Positions 15,850 through 23,204 of a DNA stretch of 64,000 bases are shown here, piece by piece. A program made the position numbers and the translations under genes. Location of the stretch: contig NZ_AUJU01000001.1 of the NCBI RefSeq assembly GCF_000424385.1, positions 304,725 through 368,724 on the forward strand. Direction: 5' to 3'. The stretch is from Butyrivibrio sp. LC3010 (GTDB taxonomy: Bacteria > Bacillota > Clostridia > Lachnospirales > Lachnospiraceae). Position 1 is the first letter of the stretch; the number at the start of each line of letters is the position of its first letter. The notes beneath the pieces were generated by a model. The model was not told where the DNA came from. It worked only from the letters and a program-made list of their open reading frames with translations, and ran no database searches.

Positions 15850-16548
15850 ATGAGCAGAGTACTTGTGATTCCTGATGTACATTTAAAGCCATGGATTTTT
15901 GATATGGCTGATAGAGTTGATGAGAACAGCTACGATGACATTGTAATTCTCGGAGATTTGGTAGATGATTGGGGAAAGGGAAATGATTTAGACGCATATA
16001 ACGAGACTTTGGACAGGGCTGCTGAATTTGGAAAAGAGCATGACCATTCATTGTGGTGCTATGGCAACCACGATGTATCCTATTTTTGGGATGCCATGGA
16101 ATCGGGGTATTCTGTCCAGGCAAGGATAACTGCTATTGAAGGTATTACCAGACTGGAGCGTGTTATTGAAGAACGTTATAGATTTGTCCATAAAATTGAT
16201 GATGTGCTGTTCAGTCATGCCGGTCTTACGGAGAGTTTTGTCTTTCAGACGTGTGGATATCATATGAAAGAGATTGATGATATCCTTGCAAGGATTAACC
16301 GTATGGGTAAGCAGGAACTGTGGAGGGATAATTCACCGATTTGGGCAAGACCTCAGGCTGATTTCTACCGAATGTTCAGGGATGATCTCTTTTACCAGGT
16401 TGTGGGACATACACCTGTAGAGGAACCACTTGACCTTGGAGGCGTACTGACGCTGGATCTTTTTTCAACATACTCAAATGGGGATCCGTATGGTAACCAG
16501 AAGTTGTATATTGTGGATACTGCAACCCGGAAATATGAAGAAGCATAA
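15850..16548 (+). CDS. Calcineurin-like metallophosphoesterase, copy A
   Basis: A 232-residue enzyme with all metal motifs: IPDVHLKPW (D-x-H), ILGDLVDDW (GDxxD), YGNHDVS (GNHD), SHAGLTE and VVGHTPVE (GHT). These bind two metal ions for phosphate ester hydrolysis. It is about three quarters identical by eye to the protein at 26649-27356, the two copies bracketing the RNA-repair region. In RNA-repair systems such a domain (for example bacterial Pnkp) removes 2',3'-cyclic or 3' phosphate from broken RNA; that role here is inferred from context. Confidence 0.85.
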   Translation: MSRVLVIPDVHLKPWIFDMADRVDENSYDDIVILGDLVDDWGKGNDLDAYNETLDRAAEFGKEHDHSLWCYGNHDVSYFWDAMESGYSVQARITAIEGITRLERVIEERYRFVHKIDDVLFSHAGLTESFVFQTCGYHMKEIDDILARINRMGKQELWRDNSPIWARPQADFYRMFRDDLFYQVVGHTPVEEPLDLGGVLTLDLFSTYSNGDPYGNQKLYIVDTATRKYEEA

Positions 16549-16610
16549 TTTTTTTGCAGATTTAGAAAAGTGCTTTACAAGTCATAATACAGGTGCTAAT
16601 GTAAATACAT

Positions 16611-16676
16611 AGGAAGTGCCTGTCCTATTTATTTTGATGCAATCATCAACATAAATATGCGGTCGCTTCCTTTTTT
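16611..16676 (+). terminator. Terminator after phosphoesterase copy A
   Basis: Long stem: AGGAAGTG / CGCTTCCT outside, ATTTAT / ATAAAT and GATG / CATC inside, then TTTTTT. Confidence 0.75.
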
Positions 16677-16724
16677 GTTAAATTAAAACAGAAATACTAC
16701 GAAAGGTAAGGTTTTAAGCTTTCA

Positions 16725-16883
16725 ATGAGAAATATGATGTTTACAAATTTCACAGCCATAGAAACTACAGCATATGATTGCACGATCGATATGCTTAGTA
16801 CTCGTGCGCTCGATTTGGCGACATCACGCGGCAAAAAAGGTATAGAAAGAAATAGAAGGATAGATTATAAAGTCCGATGTTAG
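16725..16883 (+). CDS. Putative leader peptide of tRNA module 3 (T/A/I/D/M-rich)
   Basis: A 52-codon ORF; AAAGGTAAGG lies upstream at a longer than usual distance. In residues 4-33, 19 of 30 are Thr, Ala, Ile, Asp or Met, exactly the five amino acids of the tRNA block that follows. The rare codon ATA, read by the downstream tRNA-Ile(TAT), is at residue 12. Near the 3' end GGATAGAT (16858-16865) is perfectly complementary to ATCTATCC (16925-16932), the 5' arm of the terminator. As in modules 1 and 2, a ribosome stalled early would free this antiterminator. Confidence 0.6.
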   Translation: MRNMMFTNFTAIETTAYDCTIDMLSTRALDLATSRGKKGIERNRRIDYKVRC

Positions 16884-16921
16884 ACTGATACCAGGCACAT
16901 TGGAATAATAATCAGGGTTTT

Positions 16922-16957
16922 AGGATCTATCCGTGAAAGTGGGTAGGTCCTTTTTTA
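16922..16957 (+). terminator. Intrinsic terminator (attenuator) of tRNA module 3
   Basis: Ten-pair hairpin AGGATCTATCC / GGTAGGTCCT followed by TTTTTT, 38 bases after the leader stop and 13 bases before tRNA-Ile. Confidence 0.87.
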
Positions 16958-16970
16958 ATATAAAAAATGA

Positions 16971-17042
16971 TGGGCGGTAGTTCAATGGTGAGAACCGGTG
17001 TCTTATATGCATCTAACCTGAGTTCGATTCTCAGTCGCCCTA
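16971..17042 (+). tRNA. tRNA-Ile(TAT)
   Basis: Anticodon loop CTTATAT gives TAT, which reads ATA. Acceptor TGGGCGG / TCGCCCT has six pairs and a T-T mismatch at the end; D-stem GTTC/GAAC and T-arm CTGAG/CTCAG are perfect. Bacteria usually read ATA with lysidine-modified tRNA-Ile(CAT), so a UAU isoacceptor is notable. No CCA. Confidence 0.85.
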
Positions 17043-17093
17043 TTAGGGAATAGTTAGCAGGCACTTCTTATTCCTGAAAAACTTAATACTTTA

Positions 17094-17121
17094 GCAGAAG
17101 TCTACAGGCACGGACTTCTGC
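17094..17121 (+). repeat. Strong hairpin between tRNA-Ile and tRNA-Ala
   Basis: GCAGAAGTC / GACTTCTGC with a 10-base loop, not followed by T. A related string (TACAGGCGCGGACTTC) occurs near 12198. Possibly a processing signal within the tRNA transcript. Confidence 0.45.
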
Positions 17122-17126
17122 ACCGC

Positions 17127-17203
17127 GGGTCTTGGGACTGCATGGGGTGGTCGCCTGCTTTGCAAGCAGGATATTCAGGTGGGTTCAATTCCCACAAGAT
17201 CCA
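17127..17203 (+). tRNA. tRNA-Ala(TGC)
   Basis: Anticodon stem CCTGC/GCAGG with loop TTTGCAA. Acceptor GGGTCTT / AAGATCC contains the G3-U70 wobble pair that identifies alanine tRNAs. No CCA. Confidence 0.93.
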
Positions 17204-17214
17204 TTTAAGCTTTC

Positions 17215-17288
17215 GCCTTCCTAGCTCAACTGGCTAGAGCATCTGCCTTGTAAGCAGAGGGTTCAGGGTTCGAGTCCCTGGGTAGGCT
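17215..17288 (+). tRNA. tRNA-Thr(TGT)
   Basis: Acceptor GCCTTCC / GGTAGGC with one mismatch, anticodon loop CTTGTAA, T-arm CAGGG/CCCTG. No CCA. Confidence 0.9.
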
Positions 17289-17291
17289 TTT

Positions 17292-17363
17292 GGCTCTATA
17301 GTATAAAGGCTATTATGCCGGACTGTCTATCCGGAGATCAGAGTTCGATTCTCTGTAGAGTCG
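17292..17363 (+). tRNA. tRNA-Asp(GTC)
   Basis: Acceptor GGCTCTA / TAGAGTC, anticodon stem CCGGA/TCCGG with loop CTGTCTA, discriminator G. No CCA. Confidence 0.93.
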
Positions 17364-17370
17364 TTTATAT

Positions 17371-17445
17371 TGCGGGATAGTCTGGAGATGGTTCCAGCCC
17401 AGCCTCATAAGCTGTGCAACGCAGGTTCGAATCCTGCTCCCGCGA
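17371..17445 (+). tRNA. tRNA-Met(CAT), elongator type
   Basis: Acceptor TGCGGGA / TCCCGCG, anticodon loop CTCATAA, T-arm GCAGG/CCTGC. It lacks the three G-C pairs of an initiator anticodon stem. A lysidine Ile(CAT) identity cannot be excluded. No CCA. Confidence 0.85.
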
Positions 17446-17482
17446 CTAAGCTATAGAAAATTTGCAGGTTTCAGCTTCATGT

Positions 17483-17499
17483 TTTATCAACCACGAGTT
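17483..17499 (+). repeat. 17-base direct repeat, copy 2
   Basis: Exact copy of TTTATCAACCACGAGTT (see 15369), followed by the small palindrome ACTGACAGTCAGT. Both copies directly trail a tRNA block. Confidence 0.8.
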
Positions 17500-17669
17500 A
17501 ACTGACAGTCAGTATGTATAGGGATATCATTTAATTAAATGGATTGTGCGCCGTCACATTAATCCGGTGGTGGTGTGAAAATCAGATGGTGTCCACCTAT
17601 CGGGCGTCGCCGTAACAGTCGGATTTACAAGATTTGGGAAAATAAGTATAGCAGGGAGAGATGATAGAA

Positions 17670-18422
17670 ATGCGTTTTGATGAGATGGACAAAAAGATGC
17701 GTGTTTACGAGCAGTCCTTAGATCAGGTATTGCTTCCGGATATTTATATGGTGGCAAGGCTTGATGGCAGAGGCTTTACAAGACTTACTAAGGAAGTCTG
17801 TCATTTTGAAGCACCATTTGATGAAAAGTTTAGAGATATGATGGTGAAAACAACAAAAACTCTCATGGATTGCGGATTCAGAGTAGTATACGCCTATACA
17901 GAAAGCGATGAGATTTCATTATTGTTTGCGGCAGATGAAGATGCATTCGGCAGAAAAGTGCGCAAGTATAATTCAACACTTGCTGCTGAAGCAAGCGCAG
18001 TCTTTTCGCTTGAACTTGGGATGGCGGCAACATTTGACTGTAGAATGGTGCCTCTTCCAAATGCTGAGAGAGTTGAGGATTACTTCAGATGGCGTCAGGA
18101 AGATGCTAACAGGAATGCGCTAAATTCACATTGTTACTGGATGCTCCGAAAGGAGGGCACATCAGTTCATAAAGCTACGTTAGAGTTGAAAGGAAAAGGT
18201 GTTGCGTATAAAAATGAGCTGCTTTTCAGCAGAGGAATCAATTATGATAAGTTGCCCTCATGGCAGAAACGAGGCGTAGGCATGTGGATAGAAGAGTATG
18301 GAAAAGAAGGATTTAATCCGCTTACTGGTGAAACAAAGATGACAACACGTAAAAGAATACATGTAGATTACGAACTGCCGTTAGGTGATGAATATGGCAG
18401 CTTTATTCGGAAATTTACTTAA
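17670..18422 (+). CDS. Thg1-like 3'-5' RNA polymerase (tRNA-His guanylyltransferase family)
   Basis: GGGAGAG lies upstream; the ATG at 17670 has better spacing than that at 17661. The 250-residue protein has the family's catalytic carboxylates in ARLDGRGFTRLT and TESDEISLLF and the following SxxAAxxS-type region. Eukaryotic Thg1 adds G-1 to tRNA-His; bacterial Thg1-like proteins instead add nucleotides in the 3'-5' direction to repair 5'-shortened tRNAs. No tRNA-His is encoded nearby, which favours a repair role. It is the first gene after tRNA module 3 and heads the RNA-repair genes. Confidence 0.9.
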   Translation: MRFDEMDKKMRVYEQSLDQVLLPDIYMVARLDGRGFTRLTKEVCHFEAPFDEKFRDMMVKTTKTLMDCGFRVVYAYTESDEISLLFAADEDAFGRKVRKYNSTLAAEASAVFSLELGMAATFDCRMVPLPNAERVEDYFRWRQEDANRNALNSHCYWMLRKEGTSVHKATLELKGKGVAYKNELLFSRGINYDKLPSWQKRGVGMWIEEYGKEGFNPLTGETKMTTRKRIHVDYELPLGDEYGSFIRKFT

Positions 18423-18439
18423 GGAGGATGAAAAGAAAA

Positions 18440-19486
18440 ATGAGAAAATTAGCATCAATACAGAAGATAAAGGAAGTCTTTCCAATACCCGATGCAGACA
18501 GACTGGAACTTGTTCAGGTTCTTGGATGGAAGTGTGTCGGAGGAAAGGGAGAATTTCATGTGGGAGATCTGGTGGTCTATTTCGAGATAGATTCCTTTCT
18601 CCCTGTATGTGAGGAGTTTGAATTCCTGAGAAAGAGTTCCTACAGAAGTAATGATTTTATGGGTGAAGGATTCAGATTAAAGACTATGAAGTTCAGGGGA
18701 GAGATATCCCAGGGATTATGCCTTGGGATTGATAAGCTCTCAAAGCTTCAGGGGATGAGTCTTGAAGAAGGAATGGATGTGACGGAAATCCTTGGAGTTC
18801 GCGAGTGGGAAATGCCAGAAAGGGCAGGATCAGGAGGAACCATGATAGGTGATCGGCCCGGATATATACCTAAGACTGATGAGACAAGGATACAGTCAGC
18901 GCCGGAGCTGCTTAATGAGTTTAAGGGGCTGCCTTATTACATAACAACCAAGATGGATGGTTCAAGCCATTCCATAGGTGTAAGGGACGGAGAAATTTCT
19001 TTTACCGGCCATAACTTCACTTATAAGGATGACGGAAAGTCAGCGTTTGTGGAGCATGTAAAAACAGCAGGTATTCCAGAAAAGATGAAGGTATATGCAG
19101 AGGAACATGGACTGAGCTCTTTGGTTCTCCAGGGAGAATGGTGCGGGGAAGGAATACAGAAGAACAGACTTAGGCTTAAGAAGCCAGAGTGGTTTGCATT
19201 TACGGCAAGAGCTGATGATAAGAGAACTGACCTGGCAACGCTTAAGGAAATCTGCAGATATGTCGGATGTCAGATGGTTCCGGTGGAAGAGGAAGGCGAT
19301 GATCTCTTAGCAAAGTATCCTGATGAGGCGGCTCTATTAGCAAGGGCAGAAGGTGTTGGATACAATGGGACAATACGAGAGGGAATAGTAATAAGGCCTG
19401 TTACGCCTGTTCACTCTTATACACTTAGCGGGCCTTTATCAATGAAAGTGATAAACAACAAGTATCTAATGAAAAATGATGAGTGA
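18440..19486 (+). CDS. RNA ligase, DraRnl (DRB0094) family
   Basis: An AAGGAGG lies just before ATG 18428, too close for that codon; the ATG at 18440 (MRKLASI) is chosen but the earlier one is possible. Residues 1-100 are the N-terminal OB-like module of this family (KIKEVFPIPDADRLELVQVLGW...). The nucleotidyltransferase domain follows, with motif I KMDGS (lysine about residue 171), motif IV EGIVIRP and motif V LSMKVINNKYL. The family seals 3'-OH/5'-phosphate nicks, with an RNA 3' end, in duplexes. It starts within 20 bases of the Thg1-like gene's stop. Confidence 0.9.
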   Translation: MRKLASIQKIKEVFPIPDADRLELVQVLGWKCVGGKGEFHVGDLVVYFEIDSFLPVCEEFEFLRKSSYRSNDFMGEGFRLKTMKFRGEISQGLCLGIDKLSKLQGMSLEEGMDVTEILGVREWEMPERAGSGGTMIGDRPGYIPKTDETRIQSAPELLNEFKGLPYYITTKMDGSSHSIGVRDGEISFTGHNFTYKDDGKSAFVEHVKTAGIPEKMKVYAEEHGLSSLVLQGEWCGEGIQKNRLRLKKPEWFAFTARADDKRTDLATLKEICRYVGCQMVPVEEEGDDLLAKYPDEAALLARAEGVGYNGTIREGIVIRPVTPVHSYTLSGPLSMKVINNKYLMKNDE

Positions 19487-19504
19487 TCATAGACGGGAGG
19501 CAGC

Positions 19505-20092
19505 ATGATATCAACTTTATATGAACCATTCAGGCACTGGTCAGAAAATGGATCTGTTTATATCCTGTCTGATACGCATTTTAAAGATTCTGATTGTAAA
19601 CTCATGGACCCTGACTGGATAGAACCAGATGAACAGGTTAATATCCTGAATTCTGTGATCATGAAAAATGACACATTTGTCTGCCTGGGAGATGTTGGAA
19701 GTCCTGAATATATAAAAAAGCTCAGGGTCAGAAAGAAGATACTGCTTCTTGGAAACCATGACAGAAGGGGAGATTACAAGGACCTTTTCAATGAGATATA
19801 TTCCGGTCCACTATTTATAGCAGACAAGATTCTTTTGTCACATGAGCCGGTATACGGACTTCCGTGGTGTCTTAACATCCATGGACATGACCATAGTAAC
19901 ATGGAGATGTACAAGGAAGGCTGCAAGCATTTAAACCTTGCAGCCAATGTATGCGGATATACTCCGGTCAATCTTGGAAAACTGATAAAAGACGGGATTC
20001 TATCTGATATCGACAGTATACACAGGATCACGATTGATCATGCAGTGGAGAAGAAAGAAAAGAAGTGGATTAGTAAAGAGACACAGCAATGA
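19505..20092 (+). CDS. Calcineurin-like phosphoesterase, RNA-repair operon
   Basis: GGGAGG upstream of the ATG; 195 residues. Metal motifs are SDTHFKD, CLGDVG, LGNHDRR, LLSHEP and NIHGHDHS. It is shorter and clearly different from the copies at 15850 and 26649. The stop overlaps the next RNA ligase start (ATGA), so the two are translated together. A role in trimming RNA 3' ends before ligation is a fair inference. Confidence 0.85.
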   Translation: MISTLYEPFRHWSENGSVYILSDTHFKDSDCKLMDPDWIEPDEQVNILNSVIMKNDTFVCLGDVGSPEYIKKLRVRKKILLLGNHDRRGDYKDLFNEIYSGPLFIADKILLSHEPVYGLPWCLNIHGHDHSNMEMYKEGCKHLNLAANVCGYTPVNLGKLIKDGILSDIDSIHRITIDHAVEKKEKKWISKETQQ

Positions 20093-21195
20093 AATCGAAG
20101 ATATTAGAGTTTATAGAAAATAATACAGATAGCTGGGAAGAAAAGCTGAATGCAATGCTCATTAGGATAAGCCGTAATGGTGATTTGGCTTGCTTTAAGT
20201 ATATGGCAGAAGCTGATTTCTCAGATCCACTGGTATGCGAAGCAAGAGGAATTATAATTGACGTGGTTCAGCGCGTAGTGGTCTGCTGGCCGTTTGATAA
20301 GTTTTTTAATGTACAGGAACAGTATGCTGCAGATATTGACTGGAATAGCGCCATGGTGCTGGAAAAAATAGATGGCTCTATGATAAAGCTTTTCTGGTAC
20401 AAAGGTGCTTGGAGATTTGCGACAAGTTCTACCTGTGATGCTAAGGATGCTGCTATTCCAGGGTATAACGAACTGACTTATGCGGACATAATTGCCCGTG
20501 CTGAAAACGTAAATGAGATTCCTTTTGAGGAACTGAATAAAGACTATACCTACATTTTTGAGCTTGTTTCTCCACTTAGTCAGATTGTTGTCAGATATGA
20601 AATGACTGAGCTGTTCTTCCTGACCGCAAGAAATAATCTTACAGGTGAAGAGTTGGATACAGAGCTTCTGCAATTTAGGAGACCCAGGAGCTTTGCACTA
20701 ATATCTTTGAATGAGTGTCTTGTTGCTGCTCTTGCGCTAAATAAGGGTGGCGAGATAGAGTATGAGGGTTTTGTCGTGGTTGATGAGAAACATAACAGGG
20801 TCAAGATAAAGTCTCCGGCATACGTGGCTATGCACAGATTATCTACGAATAAAGTGTTCACCGTAAAGAGAATGGCTGAGTTTTTCTGTAATGGTGAGGA
20901 TCTTTCAAAGCTGGCAAAAGATTTTCCGGCTAATGCCCATATCATTAAGTACTATGATTGGCAGTTTGCTGAGATGAAGCATAAAGCAGAAGACATGATG
21001 CTTTATTCCAGGCGCCTTTATGAAGAATACGACCACGACAGGAAAGCAGTAGCCATGACCATAAAGGATTCTCCATACGCATGGGCTGGATTTAAGGCAA
21101 TTGGGAACGAAAAGGACATCAGTGATATCATGGCAGTGCTTGCACCGGCAAATGTTGAAAAACTGATTGTGGAGTATCCTGAGATAAGTAATTGA
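20089..21195 (+). CDS. T4 Rnl1-like RNA ligase
   Basis: The 368-residue protein has motif I EKIDGSM (lysine about 93), the preceding ARGIIID segment, motif III-like YTYIFELVSP, motif IV EYEGFVV and motif V RVKIKSPAYV, plus a helical C-terminal domain of the Rnl1 type. T4 Rnl1 reseals tRNA cut in the anticodon loop by PrrC. Having this ligase, a phosphatase and a kinase in one operon beside a tRNA array strongly suggests tRNA repair. Four-base overlap with the upstream gene. Confidence 0.88.
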   Translation: MKSKILEFIENNTDSWEEKLNAMLIRISRNGDLACFKYMAEADFSDPLVCEARGIIIDVVQRVVVCWPFDKFFNVQEQYAADIDWNSAMVLEKIDGSMIKLFWYKGAWRFATSSTCDAKDAAIPGYNELTYADIIARAENVNEIPFEELNKDYTYIFELVSPLSQIVVRYEMTELFFLTARNNLTGEELDTELLQFRRPRSFALISLNECLVAALALNKGGEIEYEGFVVVDEKHNRVKIKSPAYVAMHRLSTNKVFTVKRMAEFFCNGEDLSKLAKDFPANAHIIKYYDWQFAEMKHKAEDMMLYSRRLYEEYDHDRKAVAMTIKDSPYAWAGFKAIGNEKDISDIMAVLAPANVEKLIVEYPEISN

Positions 21196-21235
21196 AAGCT
21201 GAGAAATTATTATTGACGTTATAGGGAGGGACTTA

Positions 21236-22147
21236 ATGAGTTCTATAACTTTTGTGATCGGAGCAACTGCTTCTGGAAAATCATTTTATATAAATGAAAT
21301 GTTTTCGCAGGAAGACGTAGACATTTTAAATGCATATGATTATCAACAAAGAGCATATGATGAGGCAGGGTATGAAGACGCAATTCCAATTTCTGTGCAG
21401 AAAAAATGTGTTATGAAGGCTAATAGTATGCTTCTCGAAGATATTTTGAGAGACGTTAAGGCAGGCAAGAAAGTTGTTGTAGAGCAGACCTTCTATAAGG
21501 CCAAGCGACGTATTGCATATATTGATGAAATCAGGAAGTGCGGTGATGTGACTATAGATGTCCATGTAATGTGCCCTGATGATGATCAGTGGAAGATGAA
21601 TATCCAAAAGCGTGGATTAGATGATCGGTTTGAATATTATAAAGCTATTGAAACAGAAATAGAGTTTCCAAACCCAAGTGAAGGCTTTGACAATATCTTT
21701 GCTGTAAAAAATGGCAAACCTGTCCTAAGAATGGATGATCCTAAGCCTGAAATAGTTGATATAGCAAGAAAAGAGCTACAGAAAGAAGCAGAGATGATTA
21801 AGGCTGAAGATGCTAGGAGAGAAGAAAAGGAAAAACTCATAGAGTCTATGAAAAAAAGACCTTTTTGGCATTATTGTGAGGTCTGTGGAAAAAAAGAATA
21901 TATAACTGCTGAGCAGGCATATATGAGTGGATGGGATTATCCTCCTCACATTGGGATGTTTGGAGTGCTTAGTCCAAGAACATGTGGTAATTGCTCTGAC
22001 ATGGATACTCTATGGGCAAAGTTTATTGCAAAAGATGAATCGAATTGTTTTACTACATCAGAATTAAATGAGTCAGAACGGAAGACATTGCAAAGAATTA
22101 AGGGAGAACCTGAAAGCTTGCTGACAGAAGATGCGTGGGATTTATGA
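21236..22147 (+). CDS. P-loop kinase with C-terminal zinc-binding domain (polynucleotide-kinase-like)
   Basis: GGGAGGG precedes the ATG. Walker A GATASGKS is at residues 9-16, followed by a lid region and VEQTFYKAKRR, as in small-molecule, zeta and polynucleotide kinases. The C-terminal third carries CEVCGKKEY and CGNC, a zinc-ribbon pair. In this operon the expected job is to phosphorylate a 5'-OH RNA end for the neighbouring ligases, which is the missing activity in the set. It has not been shown; an ADP-ribose or toxin-type kinase is an alternative. Confidence 0.75.
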   Translation: MSSITFVIGATASGKSFYINEMFSQEDVDILNAYDYQQRAYDEAGYEDAIPISVQKKCVMKANSMLLEDILRDVKAGKKVVVEQTFYKAKRRIAYIDEIRKCGDVTIDVHVMCPDDDQWKMNIQKRGLDDRFEYYKAIETEIEFPNPSEGFDNIFAVKNGKPVLRMDDPKPEIVDIARKELQKEAEMIKAEDARREEKEKLIESMKKRPFWHYCEVCGKKEYITAEQAYMSGWDYPPHIGMFGVLSPRTCGNCSDMDTLWAKFIAKDESNCFTTSELNESERKTLQRIKGEPESLLTEDAWDL

Positions 22148-22171
22148 ATATCAGTTAAAAGAATGTAGCTT

Positions 22172-22546
22172 ATGAATTCGGGAATCGAAAACAATAATAG
22201 AAATAGTATTAAATATCGCCCTATTACATTTGATTCAGCTAAGAAAATGTTCACATACTTGCAGGATGTTGGGGATTTATATAGTCCTGATGAACGTATC
22301 TATGTATTTAACTATAGTGAATCTGGAGCGCTTGCGGTGTATAGGATTTGTGAGCTAAGAGCCAAAGAGCTTAGTAGGGACAGTGAGAAAGCTGATGAAT
22401 ACTGGGGTGCATTCCTCGGACCAGGAGGAAGTATCTATGACGTTCCTGGCGAACAATGTGGCGTTGATTATACAATGAAGTTCTGTGAGGACTGGTACAA
22501 ATCAGAATGGTACGACACCAGAGATTATGCTGATTTAGTTTTATGA
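22172..22546 (+). CDS. Hypothetical protein, 124 residues
   Basis: No domain recognised. Starts 24 bases after the kinase gene without a strong RBS. The C-terminal half has aromatic and acidic residues (CEDWYKSEWYDTRDYAD). Position implies co-transcription with the RNA-repair genes. Confidence 0.65.
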   Translation: MNSGIENNNRNSIKYRPITFDSAKKMFTYLQDVGDLYSPDERIYVFNYSESGALAVYRICELRAKELSRDSEKADEYWGAFLGPGGSIYDVPGEQCGVDYTMKFCEDWYKSEWYDTRDYADLVL

Positions 22547-22588
22547 GAGAAGATGAGGCACTAGAAGGATGGAAACAGGAGAATATAG

Positions 22589-23173
22589 ATGCAAACTGAG
22601 GACATCACATTTAAAATAACAGGCAGAGATGCGAAAAAACTAAATGAATTCCAAAAGCTTCATGATGGCTGTCTTGAGGGACTGGCTGGAGACAGGTTTT
22701 CCTATTCTTTTTCACCAACATCTCTTGGCATGGCAATAACAGTCAGCTGTTCTTGCGGGCAGAAACTATTTCTTGGTAACTTTATGGACCATGATGAGAA
22801 AGAGGTTGATATGAGTAAATACGGACCTCTTTCACAAACTGATATTGAGAACAAGAAGTTCGAAGAAGATGCGTTCAGAATTCTGCAGATGGAGAGTCCA
22901 CGTATATGTATGATAGCATCTGCAAGAAAACAGACATTTACTATGATATATTTCTTTGCTGTGGGAGTTGCATGTAATGCTGACCCGAGAATCTCAAAGT
23001 CTATTCTCTATATCTACAGTTTGGATAAGTACCATCATCAGACGAATAACTACACAGGTTCTGAACGGGAGAACATAGAATTATTCTTCAGACACTTTAA
23101 GCAGAAGATTTGTGATGAGATTGAAAAATATGATTGTGACAATAAAGCTCTTTTAGAGAAATTGTATTCATGA
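22589..23173 (+). CDS. Hypothetical protein, 194 residues
   Basis: AGGAG upstream. No recognised domain; a CSCGQK pair and scattered cysteines occur, without membrane segments. Lies between the kinase and the PARG-like gene in the same orientation. Confidence 0.65.
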   Translation: MQTEDITFKITGRDAKKLNEFQKLHDGCLEGLAGDRFSYSFSPTSLGMAITVSCSCGQKLFLGNFMDHDEKEVDMSKYGPLSQTDIENKKFEEDAFRILQMESPRICMIASARKQTFTMIYFFAVGVACNADPRISKSILYIYSLDKYHHQTNNYTGSERENIELFFRHFKQKICDEIEKYDCDNKALLEKLYS

Positions 23174-23204
23174 TACGAATTGACAGAATAAGAAGGTGAG
23201 AATA

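Noticed and set aside
17110..17133. T-box motif (ACCGCGG) before tRNA-Ala
   Set aside because: The AGGGTGG half is absent and the string overlaps the tRNA acceptor start.
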